A stretch of DNA of 64,000 nt from contig CM036209.1 of assembly GCA_020631735.1 (NCBI GenBank), positions 6,795,451 to 6,859,450 on the forward strand, read 5' to 3'. Position 1 is the first letter of the stretch. Each line of letters begins with the position of its first letter. The DNA comes from Saccharum officinarum. Taxonomy: Eukaryota; Streptophyta; Magnoliopsida; Poales; Poaceae. The notes below the pieces were generated by a model. The model did not search any database. It saw nothing but the letters and a program-made list of their open reading frames with translations, and was not told the origin of the DNA. Positions 12,201 to 22,881 of the stretch are shown here, piece after piece. Position numbers and translations under genes: made by a program.

Positions 12201-12660
12201 TTTTATGCATCGCCTCTGTTATATTCTATACATGAATAAATCAGTTGCGTTTTTTATGCATTAGATATGTCAATAATCCTTATCATCTGATGATCAACAA
12301 TTAAGTTCATACTGATTTATCTTCCTCCAACAATTTAAAACACTAGTACCACTAGTGCGACATTTAATAATCATCATCTGAGCTTATAATAGCTTTACTA
12401 TGTACTATACTTCAAATGTATCTCCTAGACCCATCACACATAATGTAATTAAACACATTCATGGAATGACAATTATGTAACAATCAAGATCTATGAAGAT
12501 TTATAGATCAGTCTGAGAAAAACAGGATCTTGAATGACACCTTTAGTTCTACCATAGTACTGATGGATAGGGACACAGTACTCTCCCTGGTCTTTTCCAG
12601 TGAGAAAATTTGAAAAATGATCCATTCCCTCCACCGTGCTCATACTGTGTGATGTTACTT
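9247..12660. other. Intergenic region upstream of the WRKY gene; no gene found
   Basis: Mostly AT-rich sequence with short, unconserved open frames. A 40-bp tandem duplication containing CCTGCTGGACCT and AGTGAACCAAGTGGCCTCA lies at about 11041-11120. The sequence is not obviously part of a recognised transposon. It includes the distal promoter of the WRKY gene. Confidence 0.5.
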
Positions 12661-12665
12661 GCTTG

Positions 12666-12675
12666 TATATAAATA
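12666..12675 (+). promoter_or_regulatory. TATA box of the WRKY gene
   Basis: TATATAAATA lies about 90 bp upstream of the ATG at 12757. That would put transcription start near 12695-12700 with a 5' leader of about 60 nt, normal for a plant class II promoter. Confidence 0.65.
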
Positions 12676-12756
12676 GATGCCTAAAGCTGCATATACCTAG
12701 CACCTTGAGCTCCAAAGTCCAACTATTATAGCCATATATATTTGAGAAAGCATCAA

Positions 12757-13290
12757 ATGAACATCCTTGAATCTTCCACTCATAGTGGCTGCCAAGTGGT
12801 GATCAACGAGATTGAACACCAAAGGGATCTAGTGATGGAGCTACATGACCTTATCCTACCAATACTTGATCCCTGTAGTAGGCAGGAGAAGCTTGCGCAG
12901 CAACTCTTTCAGGATATATTCAGTTCCTCAAGTAAGGTTATCTCCTTTCTCAAACTTGGTGATAACAGTAACAAACAGGCCAATCTTATCAAATATAGAA
13001 GAAAAGGTGGTAAGAATAACGTGGAGAGTCACATTTTGGGGGAGGAAGCTAAAGAAATTGGAAATAAGAGAAGGTATGTAGCAAAAGAGCATATATATGT
13101 TTACCTATATATCATTTACTGTGGTGCTTAAAATATTTATCCCTTCTCTTAGGAAGAATGCACAACACACAGGTTCAGTTGTGACACAAGCACCACACTT
13201 TGATGGATATCAATGGAGGAAGTATGGACAGAAGTGGATCTCCAAAGCAAAGCATTCTAGGTATGTAATAAAACATATGTATTGATGTAC

Positions 13291-13385
<95 letters not shown>

Positions 13386-14060
13386 TTCTATACTGAATTT
13401 GGATTCTCATGTTGTATTCTAGTCGGGTGGTTTTTTAGCCTGGTTTCCACTCAAAAAACTACAGTGACACCTTTTTTATGTTTTCTTCTAATAAAATCTG
13501 CGGCAAAGCTTTTGCCATCCTTTCAAAATAAAATGGGTGTGGATGATTTGCTTTGTGCACATATACTGTAGCTCAAAATTGCAGCCATACATACTCATCT
13601 ATGTGGATGAATAATATTTTGCATATTTTGCCTTTTGTGTATAATAAAAAATATATAATGATGTCATGCTTAATCAGGAGCTACTATAGATGTGCCAATA
13701 GTAAAGACCAAGGGTGTCTTGCAACTAAGACAGTTCAACAGAAGGAATCAGATGGAAACGCTGGAACAGTGAGGTTGTTCGATGTTGATTATTGGCCAGC
13801 ACATTTGCAAGAAGGATGACATAATCCATCCATATGTTGTTGAGAAAACAAAATATAGTGCACCAATTGTCAATCATAACCAAAGCATTAGTGGGTCAAC
13901 AGTTGTTCATAATGATGTCCTTGGAATTCAGGATGAAAGCTTTGAAAACTTATTCATGGTGCCAAGCACGCCAGAATATTTGATAGATTTCACAGATATT
14001 GAAATGGCAGGGGCACTTGAGGTTACCTCTATGATGATCCCTGAAGATATATGGGCGTAA
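12757..14060 (+). CDS. Group III WRKY transcription factor gene, three exons, one apparent 1-bp frameshift
   Basis: WRKY proteins are nuclear factors that bind W-boxes (TTGAC) in defence and stress genes. Exons are 12757-13073, 13153-13260 and 13678-14060. Both introns are GT-AG, and the R-type intron splits the WRKY domain after KHSR as in the family. Exon 1 encodes a leucine-rich N-terminus. Exon 2 has WRKYGQK at about 13212-13232. Exon 3 has the C-X7-C half of the zinc finger, then HIC in the next frame; C-X7-C with HxC defines group III. Between them, at about 13788-13793, five bases stand where six are expected, so the main frame ends early (stop about 13819). The downstream frame continues to TAA at 14058 with an acidic C-terminus ending EDIWA. 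It is either a recent pseudogene or a consensus error. ATG 12757 was chosen because the upstream in-frame triplet at 12742 is TTG. Confidence 0.8.
13294..13381. repeat. (AT)n microsatellite in WRKY intron 2
   Basis: An uninterrupted AT dinucleotide run of about 88 bp between exons 2 and 3. Such tracts are prone to slippage and to assembly error. Confidence 0.98.
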
Positions 14061-15009
14061 GGAAGAAATGATGGGAAGGAACTCCTTTGAAGGTGTACAT
14101 CAATCCGTTCGTATGCAGACAGCCATTGCTTCATGAGTTGTGACAAGAAAGGGACACAAGTATGTTACCTTTAGAGTATAATATGTGTGATAAGCAAAGA
14201 AAATGGATCTGCAGAAAGTAAATAGTGGGCAGAAATTAAGGCTTAAAAGTTGTAAATGCTGTGTCCCACATGCTAGAATGTTGATGTACTAATATCTAGA
14301 CTTTCCTTTGAGTGTAATTGTAACCATCCCATTCCCAGCCTCTGTAAAACACATCCTGCAAAGTCTTCATAACAGGTAAAGTGTCCTGGAATTAAAAGTA
14401 CTAGCTTATAACTTGTTAACGTTTGATGGAGAGCATTAGTAATGGATGCCGGTCAAGAAAAACTCCATAGTTAGTCACAATTTCAGACATTGATATGACA
14501 CCTGTCGAGCTTTGCTACATCCTCCATGCATACAGGCTAGTAGCTATCAGGATGGTTAATTATATTCTCCCATCCCATGCCTCGTTGACTTGACTTGATC
14601 CAGTGTATGTGTCTGTAGTTGAACTGAATGAACTTAAAAAACCACAAGAATAAGTAAACATCTGACTGAACATAATTGGTGGACGGGAGGAAACATAAAC
14701 ATCCCGGTCGATTTGGAAGCTACTTAAAATTGGGTGGTTCTGCTATGTGTTAAAATTGGGTGGTTCTGCTCTGTGGCCTGAAATGTCCAACGAACTAGAG
14801 GCCCTTAGCCCCTAAGGTAGTAGGTAGGTTGGCCATTGGTCTCACTGAAAGGTGACGAAAGGTTCACACTTCACACCACACCGGAGTTTATGCTATTGCT
14901 ATGCCGGTGGAATGCGGCGTTTTTGTTCGCCTCTGCTATGGCCCGGCCGGCCGATGTGTGTGTGTGTGGAACAGAGAAAACGATCACCAATCAGTACGGT
15001 TTTGGAGGA
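14061..15009. other. WRKY 3' flank; part is homologous to the downstream repeat unit
   Basis: No gene is seen. A stretch at about 14541-14730 aligns colinearly but with divergence to 19510-19690 of repeat unit A. Shared words are TAGCTATC.GGATGGTTA, TAGTTGAACTG and AACATCTGA. A 25-bp phrase ending TTGGGTGGTTCTGCT is repeated at about 14726 and 14751. A short TG repeat lies at about 14956. Confidence 0.5.
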
Positions 15010-15066
15010 CAGCCCAGAGCCCCCGGTTTGTGACACTTTGACCGGAAAACCGGGGGCTCTGGGCTG
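15010..15066. repeat. Perfect 20-bp inverted repeat (GC-rich hairpin)
   Basis: Left arm 15010-15029 (CAGCCCAGAGCCCCCGGTTT) is exactly complementary to 15047-15066, with a 17-nt loop. The stem is very GC-rich and would fold strongly as RNA or single-stranded DNA. No gene is attached to it. The stem is shorter than a usual plant microRNA precursor. Confidence 0.85.
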
Positions 15067-15449
15067 CTCCCGGTTTTGGGGCGTTTGGTGGAGCTGCTGC
15101 TCTGCTGCCCGGCGATCGCCGAAGAAGCCACGGCCGCCGTCGCCGGAGCCGAAAAGCCCTCGATGATTTTTTATTTATTTATTTTTTTAGGATGGTTACA
15201 TAGCTGGGCTGCGCAGGCCCTATGCGTATTGTGCATCATACGTAAACGAGGCCCATTACAGCCTAGTGAGGCCCTAGCCTGACAAATGGGTTTACGCCCT
15301 TCGGAACTGGCCTAACCAAGGCCGCCCAAGCCCAACAAATGAGGTTTGTTGTTAACTCCAGTTTTTTAATCGTCGATTCATCACAGACGCAAACTAAAAC
15401 TTCATTATAAATTTTGCCACTCATGACTCATATGTATATAGTTGTATTT
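15067..15449. other. Short noncoding stretch after the hairpin
   Basis: GC-rich for the first 100 bp, then a T/A-rich tract at about 15168-15190 and ordinary sequence. No conserved coding potential is recognised. Confidence 0.4.
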
Positions 15450-17639
15450 TTGCGAATACAAGGTTCATATATGCCCTTCTAGTTCGTTTTGTGATGAATG
15501 ATTGTCAACGTGATGCACGACCAAGGTTGAGTTTGTGACCTAACCATGGCGTGAGTTGGGTTGTGCGACATGTTTCCTGGCTTGTAGTGTGCAGGTGTGG
15601 AGCTCGAAGGCGGTGGTCGACGGTGAGGTGAAGGTCAAGTAGAGACGTGTCGTGCTGACAAACCGGAAGTGGTGAAGGACGGACATGAGGCTTGGACTGA
15701 GGGACCAGGAGGCCGGGTGACTGGCCGTGGTGGCTGACATCTAGGACATTGACAGGGGCAAGTGTACATGGAAATGACCGTATTGACCGAGTCAAGACGG
15801 AAGACGTGCAAGTCGAGCGGGGCTCAGAGGACTTGGCGGTCAGCCGGTCGAGGATGGCGGTGACACGTGTCGAGCGGCGGAGGACGCGTATGGAGTATGC
15901 TACTCGCGAACGGTTTGGTGGTTTAGGCCTCAAAACCATCGGTGGCGGGTTTACGAGTTTGGGGCCTCAAAACCCGAGCGGAGATTCTGAGGAGGAAAGG
16001 ACGGCACGTGGCGGCATCGAGTTCGCATCGAGGCGAAGCTATCGCATGAAGGGCGCGGCGGCCGTCAGATGAAGATTACCTCGGGTTAGATCATAGTGCC
16101 CTCGGGTTAAGTGGTTCAACTCAAAATATCTAAGGGCAAAACTGAGATTGTATAATAGCCCTGTTAAATAGGATAAGAGAACCCCATCTCCCTCACCTCT
16201 CTCTCTCATTTCCTCCCTTTGTTCCTAGGGTTAGGTTCTCTAGTGTTCTCGAGAGAGGTCCACAAATTCTAAATTTGTGTAACAAATTTGTGGTTTTAGA
16301 GTAGGAATGAAGGCCCAAATTCTCCTCTTGCCCTCTAGGTTCCTATTTTGAAGTTGTGATTTTCGTCCTTATTTTTCCTATTTTTGTGCTTGTCTACGAT
16401 CTGATTTTTTTAGAGTTTGGATCAATCTCGAGCGATGATTTCTTGGGGATGAGTTCGTGTTAGGTTGAATTTGGTCTGTGCAAAGTTTGGGAGCGAGTTC
16501 CTTTGATCTGGTCGAGTTTGGTTCGATCTGTGCTCGCCCCTTTTCTGTGTTCGAGCGCTCGGGGGCTCTACTTCTGTTCTTCGTTGTTTGGGATTCTGCA
16601 GCAGCGCTACTAGCGCCGGTGGATACACCGTGCGTGCTCATCTGGAGCGGCGCTAGCCCCCTTCACTGCTGCCGCGTTCGATCCTCTACCTCTTGGTCGC
16701 GAGCACCAGGCAGTTCTTCAGTAGCAGGCAGACTCGCATCCGTTCCCTCTCTGTTCGCTGTTCTTCTTGGCATCGGTCCTCACGGGTGTTGGGTTCCAGA
16801 TCGCTAGTAGCGTGGCCCTTCACTGCTCGAGTGCTGGGCACCAGTTCGCCAGCACCAGTCTCGGATAGGATTCGGCGTAGAGTTTTGGAGCGTGCTTGTC
16901 CAGTTCTTCACGCTCGTTCTTTTTGTGTGTGTGGTTCTACTCCTTCAGCAGGTAGCGCACCAGCAGCTCTGCCCAGGACCGGCTCTGCATCTTCCCAGGA
17001 GGAGTCAAGCAGCACCGTGCAGTGCTCGCCGTGGAGCCCAGGCAGCCCGTCGCTCCCTTGCAGGGCCGTGTAACTGTCTTCTCTCTGATCCGTTCTTTGC
17101 TGTGCAGCACCGAGTAGATTGACTGCAGCAAGCAGTCTGTGTCCAGCGCCAAGAGCAAAGCTGTTCGTGATTTGCGGCCCGTTTGCTTGGCTGATAAGCC
17201 ATGACTGAAAGTACCGTTTGCTGATTTATTGTGAGAGAAAAATACTGCTAAATAGCTGACTTATTTGACTGATAAGCTCAAGCGAACAGGACGTTGGTTT
17301 TCCATTCTGTGTAGTCACTTTCAGCTACAGGAAGTAATCATTGTATGGTCATCTATTTAATTTCAGTCACGTGCAAGTGATTGTTAGTGCTTCCAACGTT
17401 GAAGATCATTGCTGATTTCTTTCTTGTCGGCAATAGTTTCTTTTCTGGTGAATCTTGCGTTGGCTTTCTACCGTTGCGAAGAATTTATTTAAGTGCTCTT
17501 GTCATCAGTTGGTTTGAGTAATTTAGTTTCGAGAACTCACTTGTGTTTGGTAGTGTTTTGGAATAGCGGGCGAAAATATTTCGAGAGAAAATTTACGGCT
17601 CTCATTCACCTCCCTCTGGTCGCCGTTTTCAGTCCTTCA
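15450..17639 (+). mobile_element. LTR-like region, plus strand, unclassified
   Basis: The stretch has an LTR-like plan. It has a GC-rich upstream part, a TATA-like TTAAATAGG at 16164-16172 followed by a pyrimidine-rich leader, and a 3' end CACCTCCCTCTGGTCGCC...TCCTTCA at about 17609-17639. That end resembles the ends of grass copia LTRs. Open frames on both strands are not conserved. The left border is not fixed; ATTTT flanks both about 15449 and 17640, a possible 5-bp target duplication. A MITE has inserted at 17176-17293. Only the last 115 bp are shared with the later repeat units. Confidence 0.35.
17176..17293. mobile_element. hAT-like MITE, same family as the copy in the CACTA element
   Basis: About 118 bp between GGCCCGTTTGCTTGGCTGATAA and TGATAAGCTCAAGCGAACAGGAC. 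It contains the internal TTGTGAGAGAAAAATACTG tract characteristic of this MITE type, seen inverted at 3615-3740. Ends are diverged and no clear target duplication is visible. Confidence 0.6.
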
Positions 17640-17643
17640 ATTT

Positions 17644-18418
17644 TTCTTGTGCTGAGTCCTTTAACAGCTGAAAACATAGAAGAACGTGGTCTTGTTTCTC
17701 GTTCCACATTCCCACGGTGCAAAAACCTTCTAAAAATTTCATGGCTACTTACCTTAACCGTACTTCTTTTTCCTCTCTATATATGGCATGACATTGACAT
17801 GTATGACCAAGCTAGCTAGCTTTCGTCGCCTGCAGCGAAGTATGCCCTCCACAAGTCTACTCAACGCCATTTTCATGACATTGACGGCTGTTTGATACAA
17901 ATAATCAATCCCCATCCATCTCTCTCCACTACAATAAACCCATTAATCCATGGCTTATTATGTTGTATTTTTTTATAAAATTTTGGTATTATTAAAAATT
18001 AGTAACTATTCGCTCACAAAGAAAACTAGATTCTTGTGCTGAGTCCTTTAACAGCTGAAAACATAGAAGAACGTGGTCTTGTTTCTCGTTCCACATTCCC
18101 ACGGTGCAAAAACCTTCTAAAAATTTCATGGCTACTTACCTTAACCGTACTTCTTTTTCCTCTCTATATATGGCATGACATTGACATGTATGACCAATAT
18201 AGCTAGCTTTCGTCGCCTGCAGTGAAGTATGCCCTCCACAAGTCTACTCAACGCCATTTTCATGATATTGACGGCTGTTTGATACAAATAATCAATCCCC
18301 ATCCATCTCTCTCCACTACAATAAACCCATTAATCCATGACTTATTATGTTGTATTTTTTTATAAAATTTTGGTATTATTAAAAATTAGTAACTATTCGC
18401 TCACAAAGAAAACTAGAT
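17644..18418. repeat. 387-bp tandem duplication, unit A
   Basis: Two adjacent copies, each starting TTCTTGTGCTGAGTCCTTTA, begin at 17644 and 18031. They are nearly identical, differing at a few bases such as AAGCTAGC versus AATATAGC. The same double copy is present in units B and C, so it predates the larger duplication. It is noncoding. Confidence 0.92.
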
Positions 18419-18829
18419 TATTACATATATGACCATCTTTCATTTTCCTTCAAAAATCCATATAAACTTGGACTCTAAAGTATACCAAGAAAATTTGCAT
18501 TTTTTATTCCAAATTTGCATATTTTATTAAAATATGTACATATATTCCTATTTAACTCTTTCTTAACTTAAATATCTCATTTACAACGCATATTTTTCAA
18601 ATTACAATTCTTTTAGCTTTATCCTAAGTCAAATTTCTTCTAACTTTAGATAAGTTTATGGAGAAGTGCATTAACATCTATAAACACCAATTTAATTTTA
18701 TTAAATTCTTCATAAAGTATATTTTAATAGTGAATTTTATTTGGACTTGTTGATGTTATTTTGTCATTAATGTATTTTTAAAAAATTGCTCTAAATGAGA
18801 AAAAATTACTTGTAACAAAAGTAAAGTGC
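18419..18829. other. AT-rich noncoding sequence, unit A
   Basis: Very AT-rich with no gene or recognised element. The same sequence is present in unit B (about 32787-33194) and unit C (about 54733-55144). Confidence 0.6.
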
Positions 18830-19036
18830 ATTACAATTTGTGAACTATTAGTTGGTTAGGTTCCTTATGGTCGAACCTACCAATCAAAAGGCTCAAGTCC
18901 TCGATTTGACGCATGTACTCGCATTTTCATGTATTTATTCTAGAATTTAGTGGCATTGTTCTTGTCTTTATAGGGTAAGTGTATGTATATGTACGAGTGT
19001 GTGCACTATGATTTGCAAAAAAAAAAAACAAAAAAA
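18830..19036 (+). mobile_element. Au-like tRNA-derived SINE, unit A
   Basis: A tRNA-related head contains a pol III A box (TTAGTTGGTTAGG, 18848-18860) and B box (GGCTCAAGTCC, 18890-18900). It is followed by GCATGTACTCGCATTTTC. The tail is a T/G-rich GTAAGTGTATGTATATGTACGAGTG stretch (18978-19002) and a poly(A) run broken by one C (to 19036). This is the architecture of the widespread grass Au SINE, but diverged. It has no protein and is not a functional tRNA gene. Confidence 0.65.
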
Positions 19037-20180
19037 GAATGCACTATAGTTATATCTCTTATAAACTAATCGTCACTACAAGTTCTATCTCCACATGCAA
19101 GACATCTACATCATCTCACACTAACTATCCACTTCATCTCTCACTAATAGTTATGTCATCTCACTAACTTTCAATCCTTTAATGCAAGTTATCCACATCA
19201 TCACCACTAAGCACAATTACTAATTTCAATATATTAAAAAATATATAGAAGGTATAATATATTTATTACTAGTATTTGTCCTGTCGTTCCATCATCTTAT
19301 AATTCGATCTAATTCTGTTAGTTTTTTCATTGCCTTGCCCAATTTTGATAAGAATTGATGTAAGAACATGTATGTTAAATCATACATGTAAGGATTTTAT
19401 TTCTAAGAAAGTTACGTAGCAACGCGTGAGGTATCCTTCTAGTTTACACACTTCGCAAAAAAATTCACTATAAGTTAGAAAATGAGTAATTAATAATACA
19501 CACCACATCGTAGCTATCGGGATGGTTATATTGATTTGGTCCAGTTTAATTGTGTAGTTGAACTGGTCTCTGAAAAAAGAAAAGCCACAGAAAATAAATA
19601 AAACATCTGATTGAATAACTGGGTGTGTGTGTGCAAGGAAGGAAACGATCACCAAGCATTCAAGGGAAATCCGCCCGAATCTATTTGAAAGTTCCCAATG
19701 GAGAGAGGCGTGGTTCTAGATGCCTGACCATATTTCAAACATGCATTTGATGATGGCGAGGTATAGAATAATATATGGCGGTACTACAAGACTTTAAATC
19801 TAGTCACACAATCTTTTGTTTTGCTCTCGCTGCTATTAAGATAGAATGTTAGAAGTATATATACTTATTACGATTAGAAATAAATATAATAGACTTTAGA
19901 TTCCTACTCGGTCATGTATCAAAAGTCCTCCTAGGACATATGTATCAATTATGCCGACTATATAATAAATATAATTGCCGATGGTCTAAAGGTTTAAGCC
20001 ATTCTAATTATTTTCCACACTCCTCATTAGCGAGTGAGTCTTACTAGCATCAGAGCTACACCATACGTATCGCAACTGTGTCTTCGTACACGGCGAGCCG
20101 TCAAATATGGACGAAATACCTTGCCATCGTGGCCAGCCATCCTGGCACCTCAAACTTCCAAAAGGAATGTCTATTGCCTA
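19037..20180. other. Unit A noncoding sequence between SINE and Stowaway
   Basis: No gene is recognised. It includes the CATCTG hexamer (19604-19609) at which the third copy of the unit is broken. The segment 19510-19690 resembles the WRKY 3' flank at 14541-14730. The site corresponding to the 1.3-kb TIR insertion of the inverted copy is near 19861-19870 and is empty here. Confidence 0.55.
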
Positions 20181-20358
20181 CTCCCTTCGTCTCATAAAAA
20201 GAGTCACTATGGGATTTGTGCTGATCAAACTTTCTTAAGTGACTCCATTTGAGTGATATCTCTAGTTTAAAATATTTGACTTCTCGAAAAGTGAGAATGG
20301 ACCTAACTGCCATCCATCAGATCCTGTTTACAACACATTACAGAGATGACGAAGGGAG
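20181..20358. mobile_element. Stowaway-type (Tc1/mariner) MITE, unit A
   Basis: 178 bp with terminal inverted repeats CTCCCTTCGTC / GACGAAGGGAG, the standard Stowaway ends. TA precedes the left end; CA follows the right, a decayed TA. The same element is present in unit B (34550-34727) and the inverted copy (61757-61934). Confidence 0.85.
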
Positions 20359-22015
20359 CAATGAGGTAAAATAAATGAGTGCATTCTGGTTCCAATATTT
20401 CCGTCTCGTAGGATCTATGAAATCGGCATCATTCTCCATTCTGCAGCTATCTTTTCAAGAATGGACACAGCGGATGAGGGATATGTTGGATGCAAGGAAA
20501 CGTGGTGACTCTGCCTTCCAAGACAGATTTTAGGGCAGCAATCGATTTTAGGGCAGCAATCGATTTTTACAGTCTGTGTTTCTTGTTCATGAAAAGCCCT
20601 TAATAGGCCCTAGATATATCACTCAAATGTAGCTGTAGAGACCAGGATAGTTTTTGTTTATTCCATCTGTCTAAAACAAAAGGAACACTCCAATGTAGCT
20701 GATTCTTCTTTCCCTGTGTTTGTTTCACAGTTTGTCGATGTGGATGTGTGACCAACCTGATGCTGCCCTGATTGGCTGACAACATTGTACATACAGGCAG
20801 TTGCACTATCGTGCTGAACGAGGCATCACAACTAGAAGAGAGGAGGCATAACAGCACAAAAGTTCCTTGAATGACATCGTCTACTCATAGAAGGGGCGGA
20901 TCCAATACACAAGGAGCAGGGGCACGTGCCCCCCCTCAAATTCTGGGCTTCCAAAGAAAATATACCTTAATAGAGGTCCATCAGTGATAGGCCGCCACTC
21001 AAAATTCATGCTAGTTCACCCCTGCTTCCTACCATCTAAAAAACGCTTAGTATATTGCATGGTTTAGAATTAGAAGTTAGGAAAAGTGAAACCTACAAAG
21101 ATGCTCTTTGCTCTCTGGACTCTGCCCGTGATGAAAATCTATTTGGTTTGGCACTTCTGTGATAGGTTCTTCATTTTTTGGGCCCATGTATATAACATCT
21201 GTTGCATGGAAGTTCAAAACTTAATATAGGCTGCTGGTTCTTCGGGAGGGCCCTGTCGCCGAAGCTAATCATTAAACATGTCTTAGCTTGTGAAAAACTA
21301 TTTCTCTGGGCATTAATTCCATTAATATAGATTGTTAGTAATAGTAACTCGAGCTGTCTATGCATTACTGGTGTCTACATGTGCTCTCTTTGAGGAACAA
21401 TGCTACTGTGCTGATGCTGGTACGCATACAGATAGATTTCAGATATACTCCGAGAGTTCCTAATAAAGCCTTCCAATCTAGGATTTTTAGCAAAAATAGA
21501 AAAATTCATCTCCAATAGTTCCGATCCCACCTTCCAATTTTTCCGCGTTTGGAAAAATAGAGGTAGCACGGATATACTCGCGTGTGTGAGACGTGCGTAT
21601 CCATAGGCCAATCTAAAGGTGAAAGAGCATGTGAAAGAATAAAGAGTGGGAAAGGATTGCTGATGCAAATGTACCAGAGAGAAATGATATATAAAAATAC
21701 TTAGAATAATTTAGAAATAGTATAGGAATCCTGATGTAAAATTGTCTTCTACGTTTTAGAAGTGAATATATTATTGAAAATTGTTGGAGATGGTCTTATT
21801 TATTGCTCTCAACAATTTTTAGCGAGTCGCAAACTCTATGGTTTTGAAAAAAAATTATTGGGAACACTTGGAGATGCTCTTAGTTGAATATCGATTTTTT
21901 GTGGGATACGAATACGTCATCGAATAGAATATGGATTCGAATATGAATAAAAAAACTGTTGAGATAGATATGCATTTTTAAAAATTCCTGCTGCCTCTTC
22001 ACTCTGGCCTGTTTA
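20359..22015. other. Unit A noncoding sequence between MITEs
   Basis: No gene is recognised. Around 20520-20565 an 18-bp word (TTTTAGGGCAGCAATCGA) is repeated twice in tandem. The block with TTGGAGATGCTCTTA at about 21869-21883 and CATCTCCAATAGTTC near 21509 looks like a decayed MITE but has no clear ends. The insertion site of the 246-bp MITE of the inverted copy, near 20960, is empty here. Confidence 0.5.
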
Positions 22016-22234
22016 GTTCCTAAAAATTTTTGCAAAAAACACTGTAGCATTTTCGTTGTTATTTGGTAATTAGTTTCCAATCATGGACTAACTAGGCTTA
22101 AAAGATTCGTCTCGTGATTTACAGCTAAGCTGTGTAATTAGTTTTATTTTTTATCTATATTTAATGCTACATGCATGTGTCCAAAGATTCGTTACTGTAG
22201 TTTTTTTGGGAAATTTTTTGGAACTAAACAGCCC
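22016..22234. mobile_element. Tourist-like (PIF/Harbinger) MITE, unit A
   Basis: About 219 bp with ends GGCCTGTTTAGTTCC and GGAACTAAACAGCCCC. Its internal TAGGCTTAAAAGATTCGTCTC and TTAATGCTACATGCATG words are typical of the abundant GGCCTTGTTTAGTTCC grass MITE family. Confidence 0.8.
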
Positions 22235-22881
22235 CTAGATGTGTGTCGCGATCGATCCAATCCAATTGTTGTCAGTGACCATCTCGATTGGCTACTCTGT
22301 GCTTCAAACTAATTAAGAGCAGGCCAGGAATATAATCGCACGGCCGGAAAGGGCTTCATAAATCCTCAGACTGAGTATTGATCTCGTTTATCATATTGCT
22401 GCTGGTCCCTGAATATACTGGTTTAATTTACAGATTATAATAATGCATGGCTACGTACCTGACAAGTCTGTTGCTGACTCTAGAATCTAGACGGCTGTGG
22501 ACGGTGTGTCCACAAATCTACTTTTTTTTCCGTAAATATTCTAATGGGGGAATCAATCAACGTCCTACAACTAAAAAGAACAAAACTAAGACAAGTAGAT
22601 GGTGTGACAATTGTTTGGGACATCGCTCTGCCGTTCGATGTGCGATCTCATGGGAAGTCACGCTGCCAAGTGGGCCCTCTTCTCCGCAGAAGGAAACAAC
22701 GCCGCGCGGCACCTGCTCCCTTTCCTCGTGCGATCCGTAGCCCTGCTCCCTTCAGCGGGGCTCTCGGTCTCCTCCTCCTTCAGATCTCGCGCCCTCTCCA
22801 TCCCATGCCCACTCCCCCTCCTCGGATCTAACCACTCTGCCCCTCCTCCCGTCTCCGTGGCTAGAGCTGAGATCCGCGGCC
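22235..22881 (+). promoter_or_regulatory. Upstream and 5' leader region of the BIG gene fragment, unit A
   Basis: The sequence changes from AT-rich to GC-rich at about 22610 and runs through a CT-rich stretch (22750-22860) into the ATG at 22882, as expected for a grass gene promoter and 5' UTR. No TATA box is certain. The open frames here have no recognisable product. Confidence 0.4.

Noticed and set aside
12742..12756. Earlier start for the WRKY protein
   Set aside because: The upstream in-frame triplet is TTG; the first ATG is 12757.
13210..13410. Open frame encoding an (Ile-Tyr)n protein
   Set aside because: It is a translation of the AT microsatellite in the WRKY intron.
15505..16072. 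Open frames on both strands in the LTR-like region
   Set aside because: No family similarity recognised. Opposite-strand frames overlap, as expected for GC-rich noncoding sequence.
18848..18920. Possible tRNA gene
   Set aside because: A and B boxes are present but the cloverleaf is not complete, and the sequence continues into a SINE body and poly(A).
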